This document shows, piece by piece, positions 41,731 to 50,281 of a stretch of DNA of 64,000 nucleotides. Made by a program: the position numbers and the translations under genes. The notes beneath the pieces are model-generated. The model saw nothing but the letters and a program-made list of their open reading frames with translations. It did no database searches and was not told the DNA's origin. This DNA is from Bacteroidales bacterium. GTDB lineage: Bacteria; Bacteroidota; Bacteroidia; Bacteroidales; GCA-2748055. The stretch lies in assembly GCA_023138875.1 (NCBI GenBank), contig JAGLOO010000030.1, positions 152,686 through 216,685 of the forward strand, written 5' to 3'. Each line of letters starts with the position of its first letter. The first letter of the stretch is position 1.

Positions 41731-43110
41731 CTATTTTGCTCCAATAATCTCCTCCGTCAACCCCACAATCTCTTCCCTCAGCTTCACCAGCTCCACAGCA
41801 GCACCATTCTTGCCCCGCAATTGCCGACGGAACCAGCTGCCCCGCACCGTTTTCTTCCAGCGGAAATACCAGTAGAGTGCGATTTTCCCCATCGGATAGA
41901 GCGAAACAAGATAGGCTGCCCAGATCCACCAGGGACCGGTGAAGATCCCCACCAGCAGTGTCTGGAGCAGGTAGGACAGGGGAAAACTCATCAGCAGGGC
42001 GATCCCGGTTTTCACCGAGGCGTGAAACTGCAGATCCTTGAAGTTGCGCACCATGCGTACCGGAAGGAAATAGGAAATAGCGTTGGTGACAAATCCGAAT
42101 AAAAAGAGGGGAAAGGTCACGATCAGGGTAAGGTACCTCCACAAACTGCGCCCGAAACCATACCCCTTGCTGCGCACCACCCAGTCGCGGATCTTCATCG
42201 ATTCCACTCCTTCAACATAGCTCTTCACCTTCCCGGCCAGCACCCGCACCTTCTCCTCATCCTTCTCTATAGCCCTGTCAATACAGTCAATCATATGCTT
42301 ATCGGCTACAAAGCGGTCGCTCAGTTTCGAACCCTTTATCTCCAGGATCTCCCGCATTCGTTCATTAAAGACCGTGCGTAATCCCAGCACCGCCTCATAG
42401 AACTCCTCAGTTTCAATATGGATCATCAACGGCTTCATCTCGCCGGCCAGCCGCTCCTTAAGGGCATTGATGCCCCGGGCAGGATTCTCCTCGTATTGGT
42501 CCCAGTAATCCGATACCTCGATAGGGTCACCGTAATTGATCAGGAGGGTCTGGTTCTGCTTCACATAATGTCCGAAATCGAGTCCCGTAGGGAGGATCCT
42601 TACAAAGGGTTTATTGCCATGGGGTTCCTGAGCCTTAAAAGCAATGCGGAAGATCCCCTTTACCAACGGACGCAGTCTCCGGTGATCTCCATGGTTCCCC
42701 TCAGGCATCAGGCACAGATAGTGCCGATGGTTCAGTACATCCACTGTGATATCAAAGATCTCCTGGTTCTTCCCAAGTTCACCGGCCCCGTCCCGCTGCC
42801 GGAACACCGGAAGCATCTTCAGGCTGTTCAGCAGAAATGCCAGAAATTTCTTTCTGAACAGATCGGCACGGGCCAGGAAAACCACATCCTGGCCACAGGA
42901 GAAGAGCACAATCAGCGCATCCATAAGGGCATTCTGATGGTTGGGAGCAAAGATCACAGGCTCCCTCGGGGGGATCTTCTCCGACCCTGTTACTTCCACT
43001 TTGGAGTAGTACTGGTAGAAAACAAAGTCGACATAGTGTCTGAGTATATGGAAGATAAAATTGCGCTTGTGTATGTTCCTTGCTGCGCCGGTAATTTTGG
43101 ATTGAGCCAT
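41731..43110 (-). CDS. PlsC-like acyltransferase with C-terminal membrane segments
   Basis: 459 residues. The N-terminal half is a 1-acylglycerol-3-phosphate acyltransferase domain: PVIFAPNHQNALMDALIVLF has the catalytic HX4D, LCLMPEGNHGDHRRLRPL the substrate-binding block and VRILPTGLDFGHYVK a later one. The second half has three or four hydrophobic stretches (LTLIVTFPLFLFGFVTNAI, TGIALLMSFPLSYLLQTLLV, WIWAAYLVSLYPMGKIALYW), so it sits in the inner membrane. It likely acylates a lipid precursor. It is divergent from the VOC gene. Confidence 0.85.
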   Translation of the reverse strand: MAQSKITGAARNIHKRNFIFHILRHYVDFVFYQYYSKVEVTGSEKIPPREPVIFAPNHQNALMDALIVLFSCGQDVVFLARADLFRKKFLAFLLNSLKMLPVFRQRDGAGELGKNQEIFDITVDVLNHRHYLCLMPEGNHGDHRRLRPLVKGIFRIAFKAQEPHGNKPFVRILPTGLDFGHYVKQNQTLLINYGDPIEVSDYWDQYEENPARGINALKERLAGEMKPLMIHIETEEFYEAVLGLRTVFNERMREILEIKGSKLSDRFVADKHMIDCIDRAIEKDEEKVRVLAGKVKSYVEGVESMKIRDWVVRSKGYGFGRSLWRYLTLIVTFPLFLFGFVTNAISYFLPVRMVRNFKDLQFHASVKTGIALLMSFPLSYLLQTLLVGIFTGPWWIWAAYLVSLYPMGKIALYWYFRWKKTVRGSWFRRQLRGKNGAAVELVKLREEIVGLTEEIIGAK

Positions 43111-43171
43111 GTAAATGCTGATTGATTCGGAAACAAAAATATAGTTTTTTCTGAAAAACAGTTTAATACGC

Positions 43172-43179
43172 TATCTTTG
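43172..43179 (+). promoter_or_regulatory. Likely -7 box for the VOC gene
   Basis: TATCTTTG fits TAnnTTTG. It lies only eight bases before the ATG at 43188, so a transcript from here would be nearly leaderless at that codon. An internal ATG at 43218 would have a 30-base leader and an AGGAAG sequence just ahead. Confidence 0.5.
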
Positions 43180-43187
43180 CCCCTCAT

Positions 43188-44297
43188 ATGGCACGTACAA
43201 AGGAACTTGACAGGAAGATGATCTCAGGCATCCAGCAGATCGGCGTGGGTGTAAAAAATATTTATGAAGCATGGAAGTGGTACATCCCCCATTTCGGCAT
43301 GGATATCAGGATGTTCGAGGATAAAGCTACGTCCGAATACATGCTCCCGTATACAGAGGGAGAACCCAGGGAGCGTCATGCCGCCCTTGCAATGAACCTG
43401 CTGGGTGGTGGCGGATTTGAGATCTGGCAGCATACCGAACGTATCCCGGTAGCCCCCGCATTTGAATTGAAGATGGGTGACCTTGGGATCTTTGCCGGCA
43501 AGATCAAAAGTCCCGATGTGAAAGCAGCCTACGACCACCTTAGCAAAGAAACCGAAACCATCACAGGGATCGTTAAGGATCCGGCCGGAAGGGACAACTT
43601 CTACGTGAAAGACCCCTTTAACAACATCTGGCAGATCGTTGAAGAAGGATCGGTCTTCATGAAACAGGGAAAAAGGAGCACCGGAGGTTCCTACGGAGCC
43701 ATCATCGGCACCACCAACCCGGAACGGGCCATAAAACTGTACACTGGTGTACTGGGATATGACACTGTCGTGTATGACAGGGAAGAAATATTTGAGGACC
43801 TGAAGGATATCCCCGGAGGCGGAAGCAAGTTCAGACGGGTATTGCTGCAGCACAGCGAAACCAGGAAAGGTCCGATGTCACGCCTGTTCGGACCCACCGA
43901 GATTGAACTGGTGCAGGTTATGGACCGCAAGCCCGAAAAGATATTCAAAAACCGGATCTGGGGCGACCTGGGATTCATCCACCTCTGTTTTGATGTGTTG
44001 GGCATGAAGGCCTTGAAAGAAGAGTGTTCCCGCGAAGGATTCCCCTTTACGGTCGATTCGGATGTGCACCCACAGGGCAAACCATTTGACATGGGCGAGG
44101 CCGCAGGTCATTTTGCCTATGTGGAAGATCCCGACGGAACACTGATCGAATTCGTGGAGACCCACAAGATCCCCATCGCAAAAAGACTGGGCTGGTACAT
44201 CAACCTCTGGAAACGGAAGGACGTCACCAAGCCCCTCCCCAACTGGATTATAAAGATGATTCGGTTCATGAAAGTCAAGCCGCATAAGCTGCCTTAA
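43188..44297 (+). CDS. VOC (glyoxalase-fold) protein with two paired domains
   Basis: 369 residues from ATG 43188, or 359 from ATG 43218 (MISGIQQIGVGVKNIYEAWK), which the promoter position favours. Two VOC modules occur: the first in GIQQIGVGVKNIYEAWKWY to VKDPFNNIWQIVEEG, the second in GAIIGTTNPERAIKLYTGVL to AYVEDPDGTLIEFVET. Metal ligands of glyoxalase folds (His/Gln and Glu) are present in the second (HLCFDVLG, LIEFVET). The likely activity is isomerase or dioxygenase on a small metabolite; unknown. Its stop codon lies in the first copy of a 50-bp repeat shared with the HicB gene downstream, so its last codons may have been set by rearrangement. Confidence 0.8.
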   Translation: MARTKELDRKMISGIQQIGVGVKNIYEAWKWYIPHFGMDIRMFEDKATSEYMLPYTEGEPRERHAALAMNLLGGGGFEIWQHTERIPVAPAFELKMGDLGIFAGKIKSPDVKAAYDHLSKETETITGIVKDPAGRDNFYVKDPFNNIWQIVEEGSVFMKQGKRSTGGSYGAIIGTTNPERAIKLYTGVLGYDTVVYDREEIFEDLKDIPGGGSKFRRVLLQHSETRKGPMSRLFGPTEIELVQVMDRKPEKIFKNRIWGDLGFIHLCFDVLGMKALKEECSREGFPFTVDSDVHPQGKPFDMGEAAGHFAYVEDPDGTLIEFVETHKIPIAKRLGWYINLWKRKDVTKPLPNWIIKMIRFMKVKPHKLP

Positions 44298-44340
44298 AAA
44301 GCCAAGCAGAAAACAAACTAACAGAATTCAAACCGCCTTA
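44291..44340 (+). repeat. 50-bp copy of the hicB 3' region at the end of the VOC gene
   Basis: Matches 44875-44924 in the intact HicB-like gene at 47 of 50 bases (differences at positions 19, 20 and 29). In the antitoxin frame it reads LKKPSRKQTNRIQTAL, against LKKPSKKQTNRIQTAL in the gene. The copy begins inside the last codons of the VOC gene and supplies its TAA stop. It is a scar of a second hicB gene. Confidence 0.9.
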
Positions 44341-44372
44341 GCTGATATCTCCGAGACTTAGTTCATTAATCC

Positions 44373-44448
44373 AGTAATACCATTACTATCAAATAGATCA
44401 GTAATAATTTTATTACTTTTTTTGCTGGTTAGTAATAATTCTATTACT
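44373..44448 (+). promoter_or_regulatory. Three palindromic operators upstream of hicB
   Basis: Three inverted repeats share AGTAAT and ATTACT arms: 44373-44387 (AGTAATACCATTACT), 44400-44417 (AGTAATAATTTTATTACT) and 44431-44448 (AGTAATAATTCTATTACT). Centres are about 28 and 31 bases apart, close to three helical turns, so dimers would sit on one face. They lie 110-185 bases before the HicB start, in a region with no open frame. The HTH domain of HicB is the obvious candidate to bind them, giving autoregulation. Confidence 0.75.
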
Positions 44449-44558
44449 TTTATAAGGTACGCTCGGAAGCATTATGAGGCGGGCTGGGCTAAAATAGATC
44501 TGCCTAATCTGTGAAATCAGACACTTAAATATCTATAAATCTTAAGATCAATACGCAA

Positions 44559-44963
44559 ATGGAAAAAATCCTGGTTGTCCTTGAGAAAACAGATAATAAC
44601 TATGCTGCCTTTATCCCAATCCTGGATGGATGTGTTGCAACCGGAACTACTGTTCAGGAAGTAAAAGAATCATTGAACGAGGCAGTAACATTTCATTTAT
44701 TTGGAATGACTGAAGAAGGATTAGAAATTCCTGATGCAATAAAAGGAGAATACACTTTCAGCTATAAGATGGATGTTGAATCATTCTTTGAATGGTTTCA
44801 GGGAGTTATAACAAAAGCTGGAATTTCTAAACTTACCGGCATGAATCAGAGCTTAGTCAGTCAGTATGCAAATGGCCTTAAAAAGCCAAGCAAGAAACAA
44901 ACCAACAGAATTCAAACCGCCTTACATGAATTTGGTGAGGAATTATTGCAAATCCATTTTTAA
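44559..44963 (+). CDS. hicB: HicB-family antitoxin with C-terminal XRE-type DNA-binding domain
   Basis: 134 residues. The N-terminal HicB fold (about 1-60) has MEKILVVLEKTDNNYAAFIP, ILDGCVATGTTVQEVKESL and NEAVTFHL; the C-terminal HTH (about 80-125) has ITKAGISKLTGMNQSLVSQY then ANGLKKPSKKQTNRIQTAL. The HicA toxin that should be next to it is missing: the 100 bases upstream hold no small frame, and downstream comes a convergent Fic gene. It is therefore an orphan HicB or acts with Fic. Three palindromes upstream suggest it represses its own transcription. Pieces of a second copy flank the cassette. Confidence 0.82.
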   Translation: MEKILVVLEKTDNNYAAFIPILDGCVATGTTVQEVKESLNEAVTFHLFGMTEEGLEIPDAIKGEYTFSYKMDVESFFEWFQGVITKAGISKLTGMNQSLVSQYANGLKKPSKKQTNRIQTALHEFGEELLQIHF

Positions 44964-45034
44964 GGTTTCTCAAGAAGCATTTTCCAATTTGGGAAGTATA
45001 TTTGATTTTCTTCACATTAGTATCGTGAGAATAA

Positions 45035-46507
45035 TCAAATCTCCAGTTTCCCTTCTGTGGGCTCCAGAAATGCGTTACAATTTTCAAGATATTGCTGCAT
45101 TTCATGAATATCTTCACCAAAAACTGTTTCACTGAAATCATAAGCTCGAAACAACATCCGGATATAAGAGCCGGTCTCCCTCTGCCGGGTTAGCTTTCGA
45201 AGCACACCCAGGTAATCGTCACGATACACGGTTGGAATGATAATTTTTGATTGACCTTCGGAAACCAGTTCAGCGTTCATCATGATCCTCGCCATTCGAC
45301 CGTTTCCATCTAAAAAAGGATGAACCTCACTGATGACAAACATCACAAAAGCAGCTCTTTTAAAGGGATGTGTCAATGCCCGGTAAAGGTCGTAACTTTT
45401 AATCAAAGTCCCCTTCACCAGATTCATGTCCACAAACGAAGTACGGCCTGCCACATTGTTCCGGTCTTTAAACAGACCCGGCTTTTTATCGGTCCTGACA
45501 CTCAACAGTATCCGGTGCCTGGCTTGAAGAATTGAAAGCAGCTCGTCTGCCGATCCGGGGGTGATAGACATCTCCTGTTTGCTCGATAAAATTCTATAAG
45601 TGCCCAGAATATCATGCGAATCATTATTTCTTGCCGGAAGGGGCTGGTTGGACTCGATGATTTGCATTGCCTCTTCTATTTCAAATTCCGTCCCTTCAAT
45701 ATAATTGGAGAAATAACTCTCGAAAAATGCCACATTCCTAAAAGATTGAACGGACAGGTTCTTATCCGGGCGGTTCCTGAATTCTTTAGTCTGAAGGTCC
45801 CGGAAAAGCTCTTCAAACAACTCTAACCGCCCGGGATCATAAGGAACCCCAAAAGCACGCGCGGCAGCAAGCGGAGATGACAGAATATTTGATATACGGG
45901 TAGATAGCAATGCTCCAATGATGGATTCCAGCACAGAAAATTCTCTCTCCATATCTAATTTTACCGAAATCTCCCGCGTCCGGTCCCTCACCCTGTTTAA
46001 TTCATCTTCACCATTAATCCGGACAATCTGCTCAAGCTTTTCTTCTATTTCAGGGATAGTCAACGTTTTTGAGGTTGGACCAGGCCTTTTTGACAATTGT
46101 AAGTTTTCCAGGAAAGCCCGGGCCTGCTGTGAGACATACAGATCTCCGGAGAAGGGATTATCTCCTTCAATGGGTCCGGGCCCTTCGAGAAACCGGAATG
46201 TAATCCCGGGAAGCTGTATCTTTTTGGTGTACTTATAGGTTAGGAAAATATGTCCCGCGTCGGTAGGTTTAAACTCAAATGCTGAACGATGACTAAGCAT
46301 TGCTCCAGGATATAGTTTCTCAATGATCTCAAACAGATTTCTCCTGATTATGACCCCCTCAGGCTCGGTCAGGTTGGATGTATAAAGCCTTGATGCAATT
46401 TTACGTATCCTACCCGTCCCATGGAGTTTTGAGATCTGCCTGTTTATCTTTTTATCTGCAGATCCATAAATAACCTCTTTAAGCTGGATTGTAGGATTCT
46501 TTTCCAT
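45035..46507 (-). CDS. Fic-domain protein (class II) with AbiEi-like N-terminal region
   Basis: 490 residues from ATG 46507 (MEKNPTIQLKEVIYG). The Fic core has HPFLDGNGRMAR at about 396-407, the complete motif for AMP transfer. An inhibitory helix motif, SNYIEGT at 267-273, lies N-terminal to the core, which defines class II. The first 200 residues are unusual: INRQISKLHGTGRIRKIASR followed by LYTSNLTEPEGVI resembles the start of AbiEi-type antitoxins (winged helix that ends in '--RGLY'), followed by a beta-rich segment. So it is a toxin-like enzyme with a built-in DNA-binding-like part. It converges with the hicB gene. Its targets are unknown. Confidence 0.82.
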   Translation of the reverse strand: MEKNPTIQLKEVIYGSADKKINRQISKLHGTGRIRKIASRLYTSNLTEPEGVIIRRNLFEIIEKLYPGAMLSHRSAFEFKPTDAGHIFLTYKYTKKIQLPGITFRFLEGPGPIEGDNPFSGDLYVSQQARAFLENLQLSKRPGPTSKTLTIPEIEEKLEQIVRINGEDELNRVRDRTREISVKLDMEREFSVLESIIGALLSTRISNILSSPLAAARAFGVPYDPGRLELFEELFRDLQTKEFRNRPDKNLSVQSFRNVAFFESYFSNYIEGTEFEIEEAMQIIESNQPLPARNNDSHDILGTYRILSSKQEMSITPGSADELLSILQARHRILLSVRTDKKPGLFKDRNNVAGRTSFVDMNLVKGTLIKSYDLYRALTHPFKRAAFVMFVISEVHPFLDGNGRMARIMMNAELVSEGQSKIIIPTVYRDDYLGVLRKLTRQRETGSYIRMLFRAYDFSETVFGEDIHEMQQYLENCNAFLEPTEGKLEI

Positions 46508-46603
46508 TATGGGTTCCCAATACAACAAATATGGAGATTTTTTTCCAAAATAGCCCTGAATTTGGGGATTATTTTCTAAAATAAAGCGTGTGACATAATT
46601 TTA

Positions 46604-46632
46604 GTGAAGAATCATTGCAAATCCATTTTTAA
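46604..46632 (+). repeat. Second copy of the last 29 bases of hicB
   Basis: GTGAAGAATCATTGCAAATC and nine more bases match the hicB end 44935-44963 at 27 of 29 positions. In frame it reads EESLQIHF and a TAA stop, against EELLQIHF in the gene. Together with the copy at 44291-44340 it makes up nearly the whole 3' end of another hicB, with only about 10 bases (CATGAATTTG in the intact gene) not seen in either piece. Confidence 0.88.
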
Positions 46633-46684
46633 CACTTCAAGGTAAATCTGTTTCCTCTCAAAAGGTTTGCATAACTTTACTTTT

Positions 46685-49045
46685 ATGCTATTCCGATTAC
46701 CGGCTATATCGATATCAATGCCATCTCTTCTTCTTATCTGTACACTTACTTTTCCCCAGTCGCCGGTCCGGACGATTCGCGGAACCATTGTAGATCAGAA
46801 TTCCGAGATCCCTCTTCCGGGGGCCACGGTAGGAGTAAGATCAGGATCCTTTTTCCGGGGTGTAATAGCAGACCATAATGGAGCCTTTCGTGTTGAAGAG
46901 GTTCCTGTAGGGCGCTATACAATTGAAGTAAGGTTTATTGGTTATGAACCCAGGAGAATTCCCGAGGTACTTGTTTCTTCTTCGCGTCCTGTTATTCTGG
47001 AGATCCGCCTGCAAGAGTCGGTATCTGAAATTGAGGGTGTTGTGGTTAAGGCACAGGTGAGAAAGGATATCCCGATCAACCAGATGGCGGTACTGAGCGC
47101 CCGGACTTTTACAGTCGAGGAGACCAGGCGTTATGCAGGAGGGTTCGATGATCCCGGGAGAATGGCTGCTTCCTTTGCAGGCGTGGCAGGCGGAAGTCCT
47201 AATGACAACGCCCTGTCGATCAGGGGGAATTCCCCGAAAGGATTGTTATGGCGCGTGGAGGGTGTTGCAGTTCCAAATCCCAATCACTTTGCAGGTATGC
47301 TGGTGGAGGGTGGAGGTATCCTCTCACTGCTCAGCGCACAACTGCTCAATAACTCGGATTTCTACACAGGTGCTTTCCCTGTGGAGTACGGGAATGGGCT
47401 TTCAGGGGTTTTTGATATGAACCTGCGCGCGGGCGACAATGAAAAAAGAGGATGGGGTGTGCAGATCGGAACACTCGGGATCGATGGGTTTGGTGAAGGT
47501 CCGTTTGTAAAAGGCAAAAACGCCTCCTACATTTTCAATTACCGCTACTCCACCACCGCCCTTTTGAAGGGCCTGATTCCCGAGGGTCAGCTACCTGTAT
47601 TCCAGGATCTTAGTTTTAAACTTAATTTCCCTGCGGGGAAGGCCGGGACATTCTCTCTCTGGGGAATCGGCGGACTGGACCAGAATGGATCCGAACCGCT
47701 GGCTGATTCTTCAGAGTGGAATTCTACGTGGGATCAGACACGGTATATTTGGAAAGGGAAAACCGGTATCCTGGGCGCAAAACATAAGTTTATTCACTCC
47801 GGTACAACGGCAATTCAAACATCCCTCACAGCAGCATCCAGTCAATTCAGTGACAGCAAGGAGTTGTACCGGCCAAACGGTACTTATTCGGAATATGAAT
47901 ATGCCGACCAACTCACCTCTATGCTGAGTTTTAGCTCGGTTATGACCCATAAGTTCAGCAAGAAACTCTCCAACCGAACCGGGATCGTTCTGAGCAGGAT
48001 CGCATATGACATCACGATCCGCTCCGCCGACACTCCAGGTGAACCCTCCGTTCAATATGGTTCTGAAAATGGAGCCACCGGAACTATGCAGGGATTCTCC
48101 CAGTTCAAATGGGCAATGAACCGCAACTTCTCTTTCAGCGGAGGATTGCATTCAATGCTTTTTTTCCTGAACAATGCTGTGACGCTGGAACCCAGGGCGG
48201 GGATGACCTACAAATTCCTGAGCGGGAATTCTGTTAGTCTCGCCTATGGCAATCACAGTCAGATTGAACCCCTCCCGGTCTATTTCTACGGGTACGAAAC
48301 AGTGCCGGGCGAATCCATCAATCCCAACCTGGGATTATCTCCATCCCGTTCCAACCATTTTGTACTTGCCTATAACAGGCTGCTGACCGAAAACTTAAGA
48401 TTAACGGCAGAAGTGTATTACCAGCATCTTTACAATATACCCGTTAAACCAGATGACTTTTATTCTCTCGTAAATTTCAAGAAAGAGTACGTAGTTAAAG
48501 ACTCGTTGAGCAACCAGGGAGAGGGAACAAACAGGGGAATCGATCTTACTGTTGAAAGGTTTCTTAACAAGAACTACTATTACCTTATAACGGGCTCACT
48601 TATCGATTCAAAATACCTGGCCGGGGATCATAAAACTTACAGGACCCGGTGGGATTATGGTTATGTGTTGAATTTTCTGGCAGGACGTGAGTTTCTCATG
48701 GGAAGGAACTCAGACAAGATCCTGGGGATCAACGGACGGTTGGTTTTCCAGGGAGGTGAAAGAACCCATCCAGTGGATCAGGAGAGATCACAATTGGTTC
48801 AGGATGTGGTTTATGATTATTCCAGGGCCTGGGAAGAGCGGTTCCCGAACACTTTCTATATAGATTTTACGGTAACCTTCCGAATCAACAAGCTTAAATA
48901 TTCATCCGTATGGGGAGTGCAGATCAAGAATATGCTGCTCGAAAAATCAATCTTTTATCATGAATTCAACACCACCGGGCAGGTGGTAGAGGTGAAAAGC
49001 GAGGGATTTATTTTCCCCAACATCAGCTATAAAATTGAATTCTAA
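46685..49045 (+). CDS. TonB-dependent receptor with carboxypeptidase-like N-domain
   Basis: 786 residues from ATG 46685 (a TTG at 46667 is also in frame). After a signal peptide (ISISMPSLLLICTLTFPQS) comes a CarboxypepD-regulatory-like domain: TIRGTIVDQNSEIPLPGATV and VGRYTIEVRFIGYEPRRI. The plug domain follows (VVVKAQVRKDIPINQMAVLS, LSIRGNSPKGLLWRVEGVAV) and then a 22-strand barrel to the C-terminal Phe. It imports a ligand through the outer membrane using TonB energy. No SusD partner is adjacent, so it is not a typical polysaccharide locus. The upstream scar of hicB ends 52 bases before this ATG. Confidence 0.88.
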   Translation: MLFRLPAISISMPSLLLICTLTFPQSPVRTIRGTIVDQNSEIPLPGATVGVRSGSFFRGVIADHNGAFRVEEVPVGRYTIEVRFIGYEPRRIPEVLVSSSRPVILEIRLQESVSEIEGVVVKAQVRKDIPINQMAVLSARTFTVEETRRYAGGFDDPGRMAASFAGVAGGSPNDNALSIRGNSPKGLLWRVEGVAVPNPNHFAGMLVEGGGILSLLSAQLLNNSDFYTGAFPVEYGNGLSGVFDMNLRAGDNEKRGWGVQIGTLGIDGFGEGPFVKGKNASYIFNYRYSTTALLKGLIPEGQLPVFQDLSFKLNFPAGKAGTFSLWGIGGLDQNGSEPLADSSEWNSTWDQTRYIWKGKTGILGAKHKFIHSGTTAIQTSLTAASSQFSDSKELYRPNGTYSEYEYADQLTSMLSFSSVMTHKFSKKLSNRTGIVLSRIAYDITIRSADTPGEPSVQYGSENGATGTMQGFSQFKWAMNRNFSFSGGLHSMLFFLNNAVTLEPRAGMTYKFLSGNSVSLAYGNHSQIEPLPVYFYGYETVPGESINPNLGLSPSRSNHFVLAYNRLLTENLRLTAEVYYQHLYNIPVKPDDFYSLVNFKKEYVVKDSLSNQGEGTNRGIDLTVERFLNKNYYYLITGSLIDSKYLAGDHKTYRTRWDYGYVLNFLAGREFLMGRNSDKILGINGRLVFQGGERTHPVDQERSQLVQDVVYDYSRAWEERFPNTFYIDFTVTFRINKLKYSSVWGVQIKNMLLEKSIFYHEFNTTGQVVEVKSEGFIFPNISYKIEF

Positions 49046-49209
49046 AACAAAGTGACCTATAAAGCTATGTAAACTTTGACGATCCTCCCTTCCCAAGTGA
49101 TGGCAAGTTACAGATTAAACCGACATATTTAAGTTGATATGACACTAGCAATTTGATACTTAGATGGACTTTCACTACTTTTAGCTATAAACGCTATTAG
49201 CTTTAGTTC
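49046..49209. other. Short intergenic region after the TonB receptor
   Basis: AT-rich, 164 bases, with no open frame and no obvious hairpin or consensus promoter. It separates the receptor from the composite pseudogene. Confidence 0.4.
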
Positions 49210-49641
49210 ATGTCTCTTCAAATAAGATTAAAAAGATATATAACAGTTTTATATGTTTTATTTGCTCTATTTTTCTTGCAAATCTCGTTGTCAGCACAAG
49301 ATTTTATTGTAGAAACCAATTTAGTTCTAAGGGATACAGTAATAATTCTATCCGGCAACCTTTTAGTGAAAAATGGCGGAAACCTTGAATTAGATGGAGT
49401 AGCGTTGAAAATGAACTGCCAGGCAGATGGACAATTCAAGATTGCTGTAGAACCTGGAGGCGAAATGTCCATATTAAATAATTCAACAATAGAGGCATTA
49501 AATCCAGAATTCCATTATGCATTTTCAGTACGTGGGTTGTCATTTACGATGAAGAATTCAACATTGCGAGGCGTGGGTTGGGGTAACAAGGGATCAGACA
49601 TGGTAGCCAGTTCACTCACGGTGGACTGGGGGGATCAGTAA
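49210..49641 (+). pseudogene. Secreted beta-helix-like fragment fused to a chloride-channel fragment
   Basis: 143 codons. It starts with a signal peptide (RYITVLYVLFALFFLQISLS then AQ). The next 90 residues look like a right-handed beta-helix: VLRDTVIILSGNLLVKNGGN, LELDGVALKMN and SMILNNSTIE-type turns. From about residue 122 the sequence GSDMVASSLTV belongs to the ClC channel family, whose relatives continue GLGGSVGLEAP. Here the frame has lost one base and reads DWGDQ to a stop. So the C-terminus is a fusion to a broken channel gene. The beta-helix protein is therefore truncated and probably non-functional. Confidence 0.7.
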
Positions 49642-50276
49642 GGCTGGAGGCACCCATTGTACTCACAGGGGCATCCATAGGCTCCAACATAGGCCGCATG
49701 CTTCGGCTCAATTACAAATCGATCATCTTATTCCTCTTGCTGCTCGTAATATTCAAGGTGATAGCCATGGCAGTGACCACAGGAAGTGGCGGAATTGGCG
49801 GGATCTTTGCCCCCGCTCTTTTTGTGGGGGGTATCAGCGGAGTCACCCTCGCCAAGGTGGTCAACATCTTTTCACCGGGTGGAATTTCCGAAAATAATTT
49901 TGCCCTGGTTGGCATGGCCGGGGTCATGGCCGGGGTCATGCATGCCCCCCTGACAGCCATTTTCCTGATCGCAGAGATCACGGGAGGTTACGCCCTGTTA
50001 ATTCCCCTGATTATTACCGCCACCATTTCATACGATATCCGGGACACTATCTTCAATACCGAACTTTACGACAAAATAGAGATTCCGGAGCTCATGCACA
50101 GCCCGCCGGCAATCATTTCCAAAGATGAAAATATGGAGAAGGTCCTGGAGATTTCTGAAGAGACAGAGTCCTGGAACTTACCTGTCACAGACAACAATAA
50201 ATACACCGGATTTATTTCAAGATCAAAAATCTTCTCTTCCTACGGAAAACTGCTTAGAGAATTCTCGGACGATTAA
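49598..50276 (+). pseudogene. Decayed ClC-family chloride channel with CBS tail
   Basis: After the frameshift the frame reads GGLGGSVRLEAPIVLTGASI then GSNIGRMLRLNYKS (filter region of ClC), then jumps to IILFLLLLVIFKVIAMAVTT and GSGGIGGIFAPALFVGG. In a normal ClC about 150 residues stand between those blocks, so there is an internal deletion at about 49730. The rest is good: FALVGMAGVMAGVMHAPLTA, FLIAEITGGYALLIPLI and a CBS region ending at 50276. The first third of the protein is also missing. An ATG at 49698 would give a 192-residue product, but it could not form a pore. Confidence 0.78.
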
Positions 50277-50281
50277 ATGGC

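Noticed and set aside
42418..43125. Plus-strand frame of 235 codons opposite the PlsC-like gene
   Set aside because: Lies entirely within the antisense of the acyltransferase motifs; no recognisable protein features.
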